This document shows, piece after piece, positions 17,196-25,984 of a stretch of DNA of 49,374 nucleotides. Below the pieces are notes generated by a model, which was given only the letters and a program-made list of their open reading frames with translations, was not told the DNA's origin and searched no databases. The translations under genes and the position numbers were made by a program. The stretch is from Candidatus Tectimicrobiota bacterium (GTDB lineage: Bacteria > UBA8248 > JACPRG01). Numbering within the stretch: the stretch's first letter is position 1; each line of letters opens with the position of its first letter. The stretch covers positions 1 to 49,374 of the forward strand of contig JACPRG010000029.1 of NCBI GenBank assembly GCA_016190025.1, written 5' to 3'.

Positions 17196-18319
17196 GTGGC
17201 GCCCGAGCCCCCCAGGTTGTGGGCGAGGCCGATCTCGGCGCCCGGGACCTGGCGGCTTCCCGCCAGGCCGCGGAGTTGCGTCACGATCTCGGCAATCTGC
17301 GCGGCGCCGGTCGCGCCCACGGGATGCCCCTTGGCCTTGAGACCGCCGCTGGGGTTGACCGGCTTCGGCCCCGCGAGCGCGGTGTAGCCCTCGAGGGTCG
17401 CCGGACCCCCTTCCCCTTTCTCCACGAAACCCAGGTCCTCGATCGCCGCGATCTCGGCAATGGTGAAGCAGTCGTGAACCTCGATCACGTCTACCTCTTT
17501 CCGGCCCAGACCCGCCATCGAGAAGGCCGCGCGGGCCGCCTTTTCCGTCGCGGCGAAGCGCGTGATGTCAGCCTTGGCCTGAAGCGTCATGTGGTCTGAG
17601 GCTTGGCCGCAGCCCAGGATGTCCACCGGAATCCCCCCGAAGTCGCCCGCGCGATCCCGGGAGCAGAGGACCAGCGCAGCCGCCCCGTCGCTCACGGGCG
17701 AGCAGTCATAGAGGCCCAGCGGCTCGGCGATCGGCCTGGCGTTCAGGACATCTTCCCGGGTGATCCGCTTGTGGAGGTGGGCGTCGGGGTTCTGGAACGC
17801 GTTCCCGTGATTCTTGACGGCCACCTCGGCCATGGCCTCCCTCGAAGTCCCGTACTGGTGCATATGGCGTCGGGCGATGAGGGCGAAGAGCGCGGGGAAC
17901 GTGGCGCCCGAGACCACCTCCTCCCGGTCCCCCGCCGCCGATAGGTGTTCCGTCGTCTCGGCCAAGGGTGTGGCGGTCATCTTCTCAGCCCCTGCGACCA
18001 GGACGAGATCGTGCGCCCCCGAGGCGATCGCCTGCGCCCCCTGGATGAAGGCCAGCCCGCCAGAGGCGCAGGCCCCTTCGACCCGTGCGCACGGGATGCC
18101 CTGAAATCCAAGCGCCACTGCGCACCAGGGGGCGAGGTGGTTTTGGTGGACGAAGACGTCGCCCGCATAGTTGCCCAGATAGAAGGCCCCGATTTCGCCC
18201 GGGGAGATCCCCGCGTCGGCGAGGGCCGCTCGGCCCGCCCCGGCGACGAGTGCCGACAGGCCCTCGCGCCGGACGCCGAACCGCGCGATTCCTACCCCGA
18301 CCACGGAAACCCTTCGCAT
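17162..18319 (-). CDS. Thiolase (SCP2-type acetyl-CoA C-acyltransferase)
   Basis: A 385-residue thiolase with an intact nucleophile, Cys84 in VEGACASGGLA, together with the EVHDCFTIAEI His/Asp loop and the C-terminal GLKAKGHPVGATG His. The end (NLGGSGATCVVTILG) is typical of the SCP2-type thiolases that act with a DUF35 protein. It either cleaves a 3-oxoacyl-CoA with CoA or runs the condensation. The start is the ATG after GAGGGGAAAAG; an in-frame ATG 33 bases upstream has no such site. It is convergent with the oxo acid dehydrogenase operon, which carries the cysteine-less thiolase-like paralogue, so the two might act in successive steps. The sequence identity between the two is clearly partial. 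Confidence 0.92.
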   Translation of the reverse strand: MRRVSVVGVGIARFGVRREGLSALVAGAGRAALADAGISPGEIGAFYLGNYAGDVFVHQNHLAPWCAVALGFQGIPCARVEGACASGGLAFIQGAQAIASGAHDLVLVAGAEKMTATPLAETTEHLSAAGDREEVVSGATFPALFALIARRHMHQYGTSREAMAEVAVKNHGNAFQNPDAHLHKRITREDVLNARPIAEPLGLYDCSPVSDGAAALVLCSRDRAGDFGGIPVDILGCGQASDHMTLQAKADITRFAATEKAARAAFSMAGLGRKEVDVIEVHDCFTIAEIAAIEDLGFVEKGEGGPATLEGYTALAGPKPVNPSGGLKAKGHPVGATGAAQIAEIVTQLRGLAGSRQVPGAEIGLAHNLGGSGATCVVTILGRRA

Positions 18320-18668
18320 CTTTTCCCCTCGTGCAAAGGCAAGCTGAGCCACGACAAAGCGCCCGGAACTTTCTCAGCCGCCAAGGCCCATTCCCCTCCA
18401 CTCGGCGCGCTGAAGCATGGACGCCGGCGCTCAAGGAACGCCCAGGCTGCTTTTTGTTCAATTTAATACCGCAGGTTCGCTCGTCCACCTTGGCAAACTT
18501 AAGGAGAGGGCTCCCCCGCCCCAGGGCGGGCGGAGGCGGCGCCGGGCCGGCCCTTCATGGGCCGAGGGAGAACATCCAGGCTATAATTGATTGAAAATAC
18601 TGACCTTACGTCATAAATTCGTAGTGAAAGCAAGGTTGTTTTCGGCGGCGTTGACCAGGGGGTCTTCG
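18320..18668. other. Divergent intergenic region, thiolase / radical SAM gene
   Basis: No convincing gene. A TATAAT sequence lies at 18582-18587 on the plus strand, about 80 bases before the chosen GTG of the radical SAM gene, but no good -35 box goes with it. A TTG at 18591 would give 26 more residues in frame. On the minus strand, TATTAAAT near 18463 might belong to the thiolase promoter. Confidence 0.4.
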
Positions 18669-19754
18669 GTGTCCACGGCAATTTCCGGCGCGTCTGCGCG
18701 CTACTGGCACTTCCTCGAAGACGGGCGGGTCCAATGCGACCTCTGCCCGCGGTTCTGCAAGCTCCAGGAAAGCCAGCGGGGGATGTGCTTCGTGCGCGCG
18801 CGGCGGGGCGACCGGCTGGTCCTGACCACGTACGGGCGCTCGAGCGGCTTCTGCGTGGACCCCATCGAGAAAAAGCCCCTGAACCACTTTCTGCCCGGCA
18901 CGGCGGTGCTCTCCTTCGGGACGGCCGGGTGCAATCTCGCCTGCAAGTTCTGCCAGAACTGGGACATCAGCAAGTCGCGGGAGATGGACATCCTCGCCCA
19001 GGAGGCCTCGCCCGAGGCCATCGCGCGGACGGCGCGGCGCCTGGGATGCCGGAGCGTGGCCTACACCTACAACGACCCGGTCATCTTTCACGAGTACGCC
19101 ATCGACGTGGCCCAGGCCTGCCGGGAGGCGGGGATCAAGTCGGTCGCCGTGACGGCGGGCTACGTCTGCCCCGATCCCAGGGTGGAGTTCTATCAGTGGA
19201 TGGACGCCGCGAACGTGGATCTGAAGGCGTTCACGGAGCGGTTTTATAAAAACGTCACCGGCGGGCACCTCCAGCCCGTCCTGGAGACGCTGGTCTATCT
19301 CAGGCGGGAGACCCGCGTGTGGCTTGAGATCACGACCCTGCTGATTCCGGGGGAGAACGACTCGGAGCGGGAGCTGGAGGAGCTGACCACGTGGGTGGCG
19401 GAGCATCTGGGTTCCGACGTGTCCATCCACTTCACCGCCTTCCATCCCGACTGGAAGATGCTCGACAGACCCCCCACCCCGGCTTCCACCCTGACCCGCG
19501 CCCGGGAGATCGCCCGAAAGAACGGCATCCGGTACGCCTACACGGGGAACGTCCACGACGAGGAGGGCGGGAGCACGTATTGCCCCTCTTGCGGGGAGAA
19601 GGTGATCGGCCGCGACTGGTACGTCCTGACGGAATGGCGCCTCACCGGGGAAGGCCGCTGCCGGAGGTGCGGCGAGACCCTCCCCGGTCTTTTTGAAAGC
19701 CCCCCGGGCGGCTTCTTCCCGAAGCGCTTCCCGGTACTCACGATTGAATCCTGA
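18669..19754 (+). CDS. amrS: AmmeMemoRadiSam-system radical SAM protein (AmrS-like)
   Basis: A 361-residue radical SAM protein. It starts with RYWHFLEDGRVQCDLCPRFC, an N-terminal Cys cluster of the PflA-like AmrS family, and has the 4Fe-4S motif CNLACKFC (Cys88, 92, 95) followed by QNWDIS. The SAM/substrate core SVAYTYNDPVIFHEYA and the late Cys pairs YCPSCGEKVIG and CRRCGETLPG are further family traits. In many bacteria AmrS is next to AMMECR1 and MEMO1 homologues, an enzyme set of unknown substrate; neither is in this window. The GTG chosen follows CAGGGGGTC and fits homologue starts (a few residues before the KYW/RYW motif). A TTG 78 bases upstream is in frame and cannot be ruled out. It appears to be a single-gene unit, convergent with the binding-protein genes. 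Confidence 0.86.
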   Translation: MSTAISGASARYWHFLEDGRVQCDLCPRFCKLQESQRGMCFVRARRGDRLVLTTYGRSSGFCVDPIEKKPLNHFLPGTAVLSFGTAGCNLACKFCQNWDISKSREMDILAQEASPEAIARTARRLGCRSVAYTYNDPVIFHEYAIDVAQACREAGIKSVAVTAGYVCPDPRVEFYQWMDAANVDLKAFTERFYKNVTGGHLQPVLETLVYLRRETRVWLEITTLLIPGENDSERELEELTTWVAEHLGSDVSIHFTAFHPDWKMLDRPPTPASTLTRAREIARKNGIRYAYTGNVHDEEGGSTYCPSCGEKVIGRDWYVLTEWRLTGEGRCRRCGETLPGLFESPPGGFFPKRFPVLTIES

Positions 19755-19952
19755 GGCGTTCGAGGCGGGGACGCACTCTTGAAAGGCGAGCGGGGGCCGC
19801 ACCCGGCCAGCCTCAGAGGAACTCATCCACTCGCCCCGGGCTGACCGGCGGCGACAAAGCCTCCCGCATCCGCGACAGGGGAAGCGGGTTTCCTGCCCTG
19901 AGACCCTCCGGCTCCTCGCCGCTCACTCCCCGGGAGAAGACCTCCCATCCGC

Positions 19953-20972
19953 TCACCGCTTGGGCGGAAAGATCCCCGGGAGCAAGCCGTTCGTGTACAG
20001 GTCCGCGGCGGCGGTCGGCTCCTTCACGTTCTCATACTTGGAGATGATGTCCCGCGTGAGCTCGATCTTCGCCCGCTCCATGTAGCCCAACCCGTGTTTC
20101 TTCGCGACCGGCGTGACAATGAGCTCCTGGGCGATTTCCCACGTCTTGGAAGCGAGGGCCAGGTCCAGGGCGGGATGGTTCTTCAGCAACAGCTTCATCC
20201 CTTCCGACGGATTCTCGACCGCCCAGCGGATCCCCTGGTAGGAGGCCTTCAGGAACGCCTTGGCGAAGTTGGGGCGGGATTGGATCCAGGAATCGCCGCT
20301 GACGAGGGTAAGCCCGTAGATGTCGAGGCCGTGGTCCGCATAATAGATGAGATGGATTTTCTGCCCGCTCTCCGAGGCCGCCTTGTCGTAAGCCGGCCGG
20401 GAGGTCAAGAAGGAGGCGATGCCGTCCGCCCTTTTCGTCACCAGCGTGGGGACCTGCGCGGCCGGAGGGACCGTCACCCACTTCACGGAATCCAGGGGGA
20501 TGCCGTTGGCGCTGGCGAAGGCAGGGAAGACAACGCGGGAAGCAGACGCCAAGGGGGCGGCCAGCGAGCGTCCAATCAGGTCTTTCGGCCCTCGGATCCC
20601 GGAGCCTTTGAGGACGTAGATGGCCATGGGATTCCGGTCGAAAAACGCCCCGATCAATTTCGTCTTCAGTCCCTTGGCGCGCGCCACGACCACGGAGCCC
20701 GCATCGGAAAGCCCCACCTGGGAGGACCCCAATCCGACCCTTTTCGAGGTGTCCCCGGAGCCTTTCCCCCGCTCGATGGAGACCGCCAGCCCTTCGTTGG
20801 CGTAATATCCCTTCTCCAGGGCCACGAAAAATCCGACGTGATAGCCGACGGGGATCCAGTTCAACAGGAACTGCACCTTTTCGGCCGCGGCCGAGGGGAA
20901 GGCCTGAAGCAGCCCAAGCCCGAGCGCGACCAGGAAGATTTGAATCCTTCTTTTTTTATCCACACGCTTCAT
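19953..20972 (-). CDS. NMT1/THI5-type ABC transporter substrate-binding protein (copy 1 of 3 in tandem)
   Basis: A 339-residue periplasmic binding protein with a Sec signal peptide (RRIQIFLVALGLGLLQAFPSAAA). Family traits are LNWIPVGYHVGFFVALEKGYY, the glycine-rich SIERGKGSGDT and a C-terminal DLYTNGLLPGIFPPKR. Members of this family carry pyrimidines and related N-heterocycles (ThiY), riboflavin, taurine or sulfonates. The closing stretch LGYMERAKIELTRDIISKYENV and the last residues are nearly the same in the next two genes, so this is a recent tandem family. Copy 1 is separated from copy 2 by 185 bases and is the last gene of the GntR operon. No permease or ATPase is encoded nearby. Confidence 0.9.
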   Translation of the reverse strand: MKRVDKKRRIQIFLVALGLGLLQAFPSAAAEKVQFLLNWIPVGYHVGFFVALEKGYYANEGLAVSIERGKGSGDTSKRVGLGSSQVGLSDAGSVVVARAKGLKTKLIGAFFDRNPMAIYVLKGSGIRGPKDLIGRSLAAPLASASRVVFPAFASANGIPLDSVKWVTVPPAAQVPTLVTKRADGIASFLTSRPAYDKAASESGQKIHLIYYADHGLDIYGLTLVSGDSWIQSRPNFAKAFLKASYQGIRWAVENPSEGMKLLLKNHPALDLALASKTWEIAQELIVTPVAKKHGLGYMERAKIELTRDIISKYENVKEPTAAADLYTNGLLPGIFPPKR

Positions 20973-21157
20973 TGCCGACTCTCCTCAGATTCCCTGAAGG
21001 GTTGCGCTGAAACCGGCCAAGCGACACCGCACGGCAGCCGCCGCGTTCAGATTGTCCAGGCAGCCGGTTTCAAAAATCCCGCCCGACGCCCCCCCAGCCT
21101 TCACCCGGGCTCCGGTCCTGCACTTCTTCCGTCTCTGGCCTGAAGCAGCAACCTCCC

Positions 21158-22174
21158 TCACTTGGGCGGGAAAATCCCGGGGAGGAAATCATTCGTGTAG
21201 AGATCCTCGAGTTCCACCGTCCCCTTGACCCCTTCGAATTTGGCGATGATGTCCCGCGTCAGCTTCATCTTCTCACGGTCCATGTAACCGAGGCCGTGTT
21301 TCTTGGATACCGGTGTGATCATCAAGGTTTGGGCGATGCTCCAGGTGCGAAGGGTCGATGCCCGGTCCAGGGCCGGGCGTCTCTTCAGGAACATCTCAAT
21401 TCCTTCGGCGGGATGCTCCATCGCCCACCGAATCCCCTCATAGGAAGCCTTCAAGAACCTTCGGAGGAGGTCGGGATTGGTCCTCATCCACTGCTCGGAG
21501 CTGATCACGGCGAGCCCGTAAATGTCGAGGCCGTAGTCCGAGTACCACATGTACGCGACCTCTTCGCCCACCTGCGATGCGGCCTTCTCAAGGGCGGGGA
21601 GGTTGATGATGTAGGTGGGAACGCCGTCCGCTTTTTTCGTGGCGAGCGTGACAGGCTGAGCGGCCGGGGTCACCGTCAACCACTTGACCGACTGCGGGTC
21701 AATCCCGCTGCTCCGAGCGAAGGCGGGGAAGACAACCCGAAGGGCGGAGCCCACGGGGGCAGCCAGCGTCTTTCCGACGAGGTCCTTCGGCGTGCGGATC
21801 CCCGAGCCCTTGAGGACGTAGATCACCATCGGGTTGCGGTCGTAAAACATCCCGACCATCTTGACCTTGAGCCCCCGGGAGCGCCCGATGACGGCCGTGC
21901 CCGCATCTGTGATCCCCACCTCGGCCACCCGCGTCGCCACCCCCTTCATGGAGACCCCGGAGCCCTCTCCCGAGATGGCCTCGACCTCAAGACCTTCCCG
22001 CGCGTAGAGCCCTTTGTCCATCGCGGAGAAAAATCCCACGTGATAGCCCATGGGGAACCAGTTCAAATGGAGGCGGATTTTCGTGGCGGCGTCGGCGATA
22101 GGAATCTGGGCGAAAGAAAGCCCGACAACCGCCCACCACAGGCCGATGACCTTTCCTCCATGCGATCGCCTCAT
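21158..22174 (-). CDS. NMT1/THI5-type ABC transporter substrate-binding protein (copy 2 of 3 in tandem)
   Basis: A 338-residue homologue of its two neighbours with a signal peptide ending near IPIADAATKI. Shared blocks include LNWFPMGYHVGFFSAMDKGLYAREG, the SGEGSGVSMKG loop, PMVIYVLKGSGIRTPKDL and VTPVSKKHGLGYMDRE. The start is the ATG following GGAGGAGAAGAA; in-frame ATGs further upstream would destroy the signal peptide. The ligand-contact region differs from copy 1 (for example VDSVKW/PQSVKW and MWYSDYGLDIYGLAV), so the copies may be tuned to related ligands. Part of the probable GntR-controlled operon. Confidence 0.9.
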   Translation of the reverse strand: MRRSHGGKVIGLWWAVVGLSFAQIPIADAATKIRLHLNWFPMGYHVGFFSAMDKGLYAREGLEVEAISGEGSGVSMKGVATRVAEVGITDAGTAVIGRSRGLKVKMVGMFYDRNPMVIYVLKGSGIRTPKDLVGKTLAAPVGSALRVVFPAFARSSGIDPQSVKWLTVTPAAQPVTLATKKADGVPTYIINLPALEKAASQVGEEVAYMWYSDYGLDIYGLAVISSEQWMRTNPDLLRRFLKASYEGIRWAMEHPAEGIEMFLKRRPALDRASTLRTWSIAQTLMITPVSKKHGLGYMDREKMKLTRDIIAKFEGVKGTVELEDLYTNDFLPGIFPPK

Positions 22175-22233
22175 TTCTTCTCCTCCCGTCATTCTTCCCT
22201 CGGGCCGGTCCCGAGGAGAGACATCCTCCGGTC

Positions 22234-23250
22234 TCACCGGGGCGGGAAAATCCCCGGCAGGAAGTCATTCGTGTACAGGTCCTTCGTCGCCGCGGGCACT
22301 TTGACCCCCTGGTATCGGGAGAGGATGTCCCGCGTCAGCTGCACCTTGCCAGGGTCCATGTAGCCCAGCCCGCGCCTCTTCGACACCGGTGTCACCATCA
22401 GCGACTGGGAACCCCGCCAGGTCTCCAGGGACACCTCCCGGTTCTGCGTGGGATGGCTCTTCAGGAACAAATCGACCCCCTCGGACGGGCGCTCCATCGC
22501 CCACCGGATGCCCTCGTAGGAGGCCTTGAGGAAGGCGCGGAGGGCCGCCGGCTGGGACCGGATCCAGGCGTCCGAGCTGATCAGCGCGAGGCCGTAGATG
22601 TCCAGGCCGTGGTCCGCGTACCAGATCATCCGGACCTTCTCCCCCTGCGCCCGGGCAGCCTTCTCGAAGGAGGGCTGGACGGTGGAGAAGGTGGGGATGC
22701 CGTCGGCCCGTCCCGTGATCAGCGTGGGGACCTCGGCGGCCGGCGTGATGGTCAGCCACTTGACCGAGTCGACGGGGATGTTGTTGGCGCGGGCGAAGGC
22801 GGGAAACACGATCCGGGGCGCCGATCCCACGTCCGCCGCCAGCGTCCGGCCCATCAGGTCCTTCGGTCCGCGGATCCCCGACTTCTCCAGAACGAAGATG
22901 ACCATCGGCGATCGGTCGAAGAACGTCCCGACCATCTTGGCCGGAAGTCCCTGCGTGCGCCCGACCACCACCGCGCCGGAGTCGGCCAGCCCGACCTCGG
23001 CCGTCCCGGTCGCCACCCCCTTGGCCGCCGCGCCCGAGCCTCGGCCCGAGATCACGGTGATCTGCAGGCCTTCTTTCGCGTACAGGCCTCTTTCCATGGC
23101 GACGTAGAATCCGGCGTGATAGGCCGTGGGAATCCAGTTCAACAGGAACCGAACCTTTTCGGCGGCGGCAGCGGGGAGAGTCAAGAACAAGGAAAACCCG
23201 AGCACCCCGAACAAAATGCCCATTCGTCCAAGCCGATCCGTCCGTTTCAT
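22234..23250 (-). CDS. NMT1/THI5-type ABC transporter substrate-binding protein (copy 3 of 3 in tandem)
   Basis: A 338-residue third copy. The signal peptide is RMGILFGVLGFSLFLTLPAAAA and the mature start LLNWIPTAYHAGFYVAMERGLYAKEG. Blocks such as VTPVSKRRGLGYMDPGKVQLTRDIL and TNDFLPGIFPPR repeat those in copies 1 and 2. A strong site (CGGAGGAAGGGCA) precedes the ATG. It is 55 bases after the UbiD gene stop, which makes it the first binding protein of the operon. The variable loop (GVATGTAEVGLADSGAVVVGRTQGL) is as in copy 1 in function but not in sequence. Ligand unknown; an N-heterocyclic acid would fit the operon. Confidence 0.9.
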   Translation of the reverse strand: MKRTDRLGRMGILFGVLGFSLFLTLPAAAAEKVRFLLNWIPTAYHAGFYVAMERGLYAKEGLQITVISGRGSGAAAKGVATGTAEVGLADSGAVVVGRTQGLPAKMVGTFFDRSPMVIFVLEKSGIRGPKDLMGRTLAADVGSAPRIVFPAFARANNIPVDSVKWLTITPAAEVPTLITGRADGIPTFSTVQPSFEKAARAQGEKVRMIWYADHGLDIYGLALISSDAWIRSQPAALRAFLKASYEGIRWAMERPSEGVDLFLKSHPTQNREVSLETWRGSQSLMVTPVSKRRGLGYMDPGKVQLTRDILSRYQGVKVPAATKDLYTNDFLPGIFPPR

Positions 23251-23305
23251 TGCCCTTCCTCCGGCGGATGGGCGAACAGCCGTCCCATGGAGACGACCCT
23301 ATCCC

Positions 23306-24763
23306 CTACCCGCCATAGCCGTACTCCCCCCATCTGGACAACACCCTTTTCTGAATCTCTTCGGGCCACATCACGTCAAAGGCGGCCTTTTCGGGGATGT
23401 TCTCTTCCGGCCAGTCCTTCGGCCAGGTGCAGTCGAAGAGGATATAGGCCCCCACCAGCCTTTCCCGCTCCTCCGGACTGGCGAAGCTGAGAACGGCGCG
23501 GCCGGGGACATCCGGCATCTTGAAGACCCCCCGGTCCGGGTGGCACCGCGTGGTCAAGGCCCATAAGACCTCGTCGTTGTCGGTCACGTCCACGTCTTCA
23601 TCCACGATGATCAGGTACCAGCAATACCGCCCCCGGCCCGTGCCCCAGACGGCGTTCGCCAGATGGCGCGCGAAATAGGGGTAGGGGACGCGGGTGGAGA
23701 CCACGGCGAGGTGCCCCACCCCTTCCGGGGGGCAAAAGACCGCCCGGACCGGAAGGCCCTTTTCCTGGAGGTCCTGGAGAATCCCCCCGGACTTCGCGAC
23801 GCAGTTCATGACCCCGCAATCGTCCACTGGGACCCCGGTGCAGGACACGGGGAGGATGGGGTCCTTGCGGTGGGTGATCGCGCTCACGCGGAAAACCGGC
23901 TGAAGCGACGTCCCGGGCGCCCGGTAGCCGGTGAACTCGGCGAAAGGCCCCTCGGCGCGGCGCTCTCCGGGGAGGACCTGTCCCTCAATGACAATCTCCG
24001 AGGTGGCCGGCACGTCGAGATCCACCGTCTCGCAGCGGACCACCTCGACCGGCTCCTGACGCAAGCCCCCCACCAGGTGAGACTCCTGCACCCCGGCGGG
24101 GACGCTCGTCCCGCAGAGAATGGGGAGCACCGGGTCCGTCCCGATGGCGACGGCGAACTCCATCGGCCGGCCCCGCGGCTCGTGCTTCTGATAAAAATGC
24201 AGGCCCAGGTGGGTGGACGGAGGGATGAGCGCCGAAAGGGTGTTCTTGTCCAGGACGACCAACCGGTAGACGCCCCAGTTGACCCACTCGGAGTCGGGGT
24301 CCCGGCTCACGACGATGTGCCAGGTGCCGATGTAACGCCCGCCGTCTCCCTGGTGAAGATAAGGGGCGGGGAACTCCTCCAGGTCCGCCGCGTCGCCCAC
24401 GTGGACCTCCTCCTTGCACGGGCCGCGCGGCACCCGCTCGGGGGGGATCGACCGCTTCAGCCGATCGGTGTAAACGCGGATGATCTCCTCCACGGGGGTC
24501 TCGGGCGAAAGGCCCAGGGCGAGGGCCACCCGGGCTAAACGACGCCCGGACGCGCCGCTCGCCCCGATGGGCGCCCCGAAGATGCGGTATCCCTCGGGGA
24601 ACCCTTTGAGGCTCTCGAACAGGGGGGCCGGGGCCTTCAGGTCCATGGAGCGGCGGATCACTGCGCCCACTTCGAGATGGGGATCGACGCAGGCGCGAAT
24701 CCGCTGCACCTCGCCCTCCTCCTCGAGGGCCCCGATGTACTCTCTCAGGTCAGCCCAGCCCAC
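23306..24763 (-). CDS. UbiD-family prenylated-FMN decarboxylase
   Basis: A 485-residue UbiD-family protein. These enzymes use prenylated FMN (made by UbiX, which is not in the window) to add or remove CO2 from aromatic, heteroaromatic or alpha,beta-unsaturated acids. The N-terminal part (WADLREYIGALEEEGEVQRI) and the conserved PFAEFTGYRAPG acidic segment are clear; the C-terminal YSFxxxLATRCHPDRG-like stretch (ALTTRCHPDRGVFKMPDVPGRAVL) is the family's end block. The start is a GTG after AGGGAGACGGCC; ORFs that run further upstream into the amidohydrolase gene have atypical composition. It overlaps the isoaspartyl-dipeptidase-like gene by 14 bases. The context (hydrolases plus binding proteins) suggests decarboxylation of a ring-derived acid. 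Specific substrate unknown. Confidence 0.9.
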   Translation of the reverse strand: MGWADLREYIGALEEEGEVQRIRACVDPHLEVGAVIRRSMDLKAPAPLFESLKGFPEGYRIFGAPIGASGASGRRLARVALALGLSPETPVEEIIRVYTDRLKRSIPPERVPRGPCKEEVHVGDAADLEEFPAPYLHQGDGGRYIGTWHIVVSRDPDSEWVNWGVYRLVVLDKNTLSALIPPSTHLGLHFYQKHEPRGRPMEFAVAIGTDPVLPILCGTSVPAGVQESHLVGGLRQEPVEVVRCETVDLDVPATSEIVIEGQVLPGERRAEGPFAEFTGYRAPGTSLQPVFRVSAITHRKDPILPVSCTGVPVDDCGVMNCVAKSGGILQDLQEKGLPVRAVFCPPEGVGHLAVVSTRVPYPYFARHLANAVWGTGRGRYCWYLIIVDEDVDVTDNDEVLWALTTRCHPDRGVFKMPDVPGRAVLSFASPEERERLVGAYILFDCTWPKDWPEENIPEKAAFDVMWPEEIQKRVLSRWGEYGYGG

Positions 24764-25952
24764 GGCCGTCTCCCTCTCTCTCCCCGGGCTCGAAGCGCCC
24801 GAAGACGACCGCTTTCCCGCCCTCCACCATCTTTCTCCCCCGGGCGTACACCGCATCAATCCGGAGGTCCTTGTGGAAGACCACCAGGTCCGCGTCCGCC
24901 CCCGCGACGAGGCTCCCTTTGTCGGGGTGGAGGCCCAACACCTTCGCCGGGTTCTCGGTGACGGTGGCCAGCGCGCTGGAAAGCGGCAGATTCCTCTCGA
25001 CGACCGCGGCGCGGAGCTGCTCGTGAAGGGCGGAAAGAGGCCAGCGGATGAAGTCTCGGGCGCCCGGAAGGGTGAAAATGCCGTTCCCGTCCGTGCTGAG
25101 GGTCACGCGCTCCAGCGGGACCCCCTCCTTCCTCAGACACGCCAGCGCCTCGGCGGCGGGGACGGAAGCGGGGAGGCCCCGCGCGGGCGTGAAGGAGGCG
25201 GTGAGGTCGATGTTCCCCCCCGCCTTGGCGAACGCGGCCGCCTCTTCGAGCAGCACCCGGCTTCGGTTCAGGTGCGTCGGGAACAACTGCGCGATGGGCA
25301 CCTCGCTCCTCTCGCAGACCTCGAAGAGGGGCTTCAGCCCGGCCTTCCCGGGGCCGACGTGCAGATGGAGCAGCCCCGGCTTTCCCGCGATGCGGCCGCC
25401 CATGCGCACCTCGGCGGCGAGGCGGGTGAGCTCCTGCGGGGTCGGCTCCGTCGAGCGCACATCCGAGATGGCGACCTCCCCGACGCCCAGCACCTTGTCC
25501 ACCAGGACGAGGTCCCTCCACACCGCCCCCGTCAGGGTCGGTGGGGGGTAGAAATAGGCGCCGCTCCAGATGTACGTGGTGATCCCCTCGGATTGAAGGG
25601 CGTGGGCCTTGGCGAGGAGGGCCGTGAGGTCTCGGGTGACGCCGTCCGTCCCGATCACGCCGACGACCGTCGTGGTGCCGGCCGAGGTGATTTCGCTCAA
25701 GAAGAGCTCGGGGCCGCGGGTCGTAAACCCGCCTCCGCCGCCTCCCCCCAGGATGTGGACGTGCAGGTCGATGAAGCCCGGCGCGAGGATCTTCCCTTCC
25801 AGGTCCGAGACTTCAACGTCCGGCAAAGCGCACCAGTTGCTCAGATCGGGAGCGATCCGGGCGATCCGATCTCCCGCGATCAGCACGTCCGCCCGGCCCA
25901 TCTCGGCGGGACCGTAGAGGGCCGCGCCTTGGAGGAGCTTGAAGAAAGACAA
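24750..25952 (-). CDS. iadA: Isoaspartyl dipeptidase (IadA) homologue with altered substrate-binding residues
   Basis: A 400-residue amidohydrolase of the IadA family. The Zn ligands are present: H64/H66 in DLHVHILGG, H198 in LLHLHVG, H227 in PTHLNR and D288 in TLSTDGNG. Glu159 in GVGEVAISDVRS lies where the E. coli enzyme has its carboxylated Lys; Glu is found there in other IadA-like proteins too. Tyr133 and the two Arg residues (166, 230) that face the substrate are kept. But the Glu that binds the substrate alpha-amino group in E. coli (Glu77) is Gly73 here (GGGGGGG run) and the Ser that binds the alpha-carboxylate (Ser289) is Ile292. Comparison is with the E. coli sequence from memory. 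The start is a TTG with AGAGG before it, 32 bases after the LLM stop; longer frames are noise. Probably a hydrolase of a related amide rather than beta-Asp dipeptides. Confidence 0.83.
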   Translation of the reverse strand: MSFFKLLQGAALYGPAEMGRADVLIAGDRIARIAPDLSNWCALPDVEVSDLEGKILAPGFIDLHVHILGGGGGGGFTTRGPELFLSEITSAGTTTVVGVIGTDGVTRDLTALLAKAHALQSEGITTYIWSGAYFYPPPTLTGAVWRDLVLVDKVLGVGEVAISDVRSTEPTPQELTRLAAEVRMGGRIAGKPGLLHLHVGPGKAGLKPLFEVCERSEVPIAQLFPTHLNRSRVLLEEAAAFAKAGGNIDLTASFTPARGLPASVPAAEALACLRKEGVPLERVTLSTDGNGIFTLPGARDFIRWPLSALHEQLRAAVVERNLPLSSALATVTENPAKVLGLHPDKGSLVAGADADLVVFHKDLRIDAVYARGRKMVEGGKAVVFGRFEPGEREGDGRGLG

Positions 25953-25984
25953 GGTCGCCTCTTTCGCGAAAGGAGAAGACCCGC

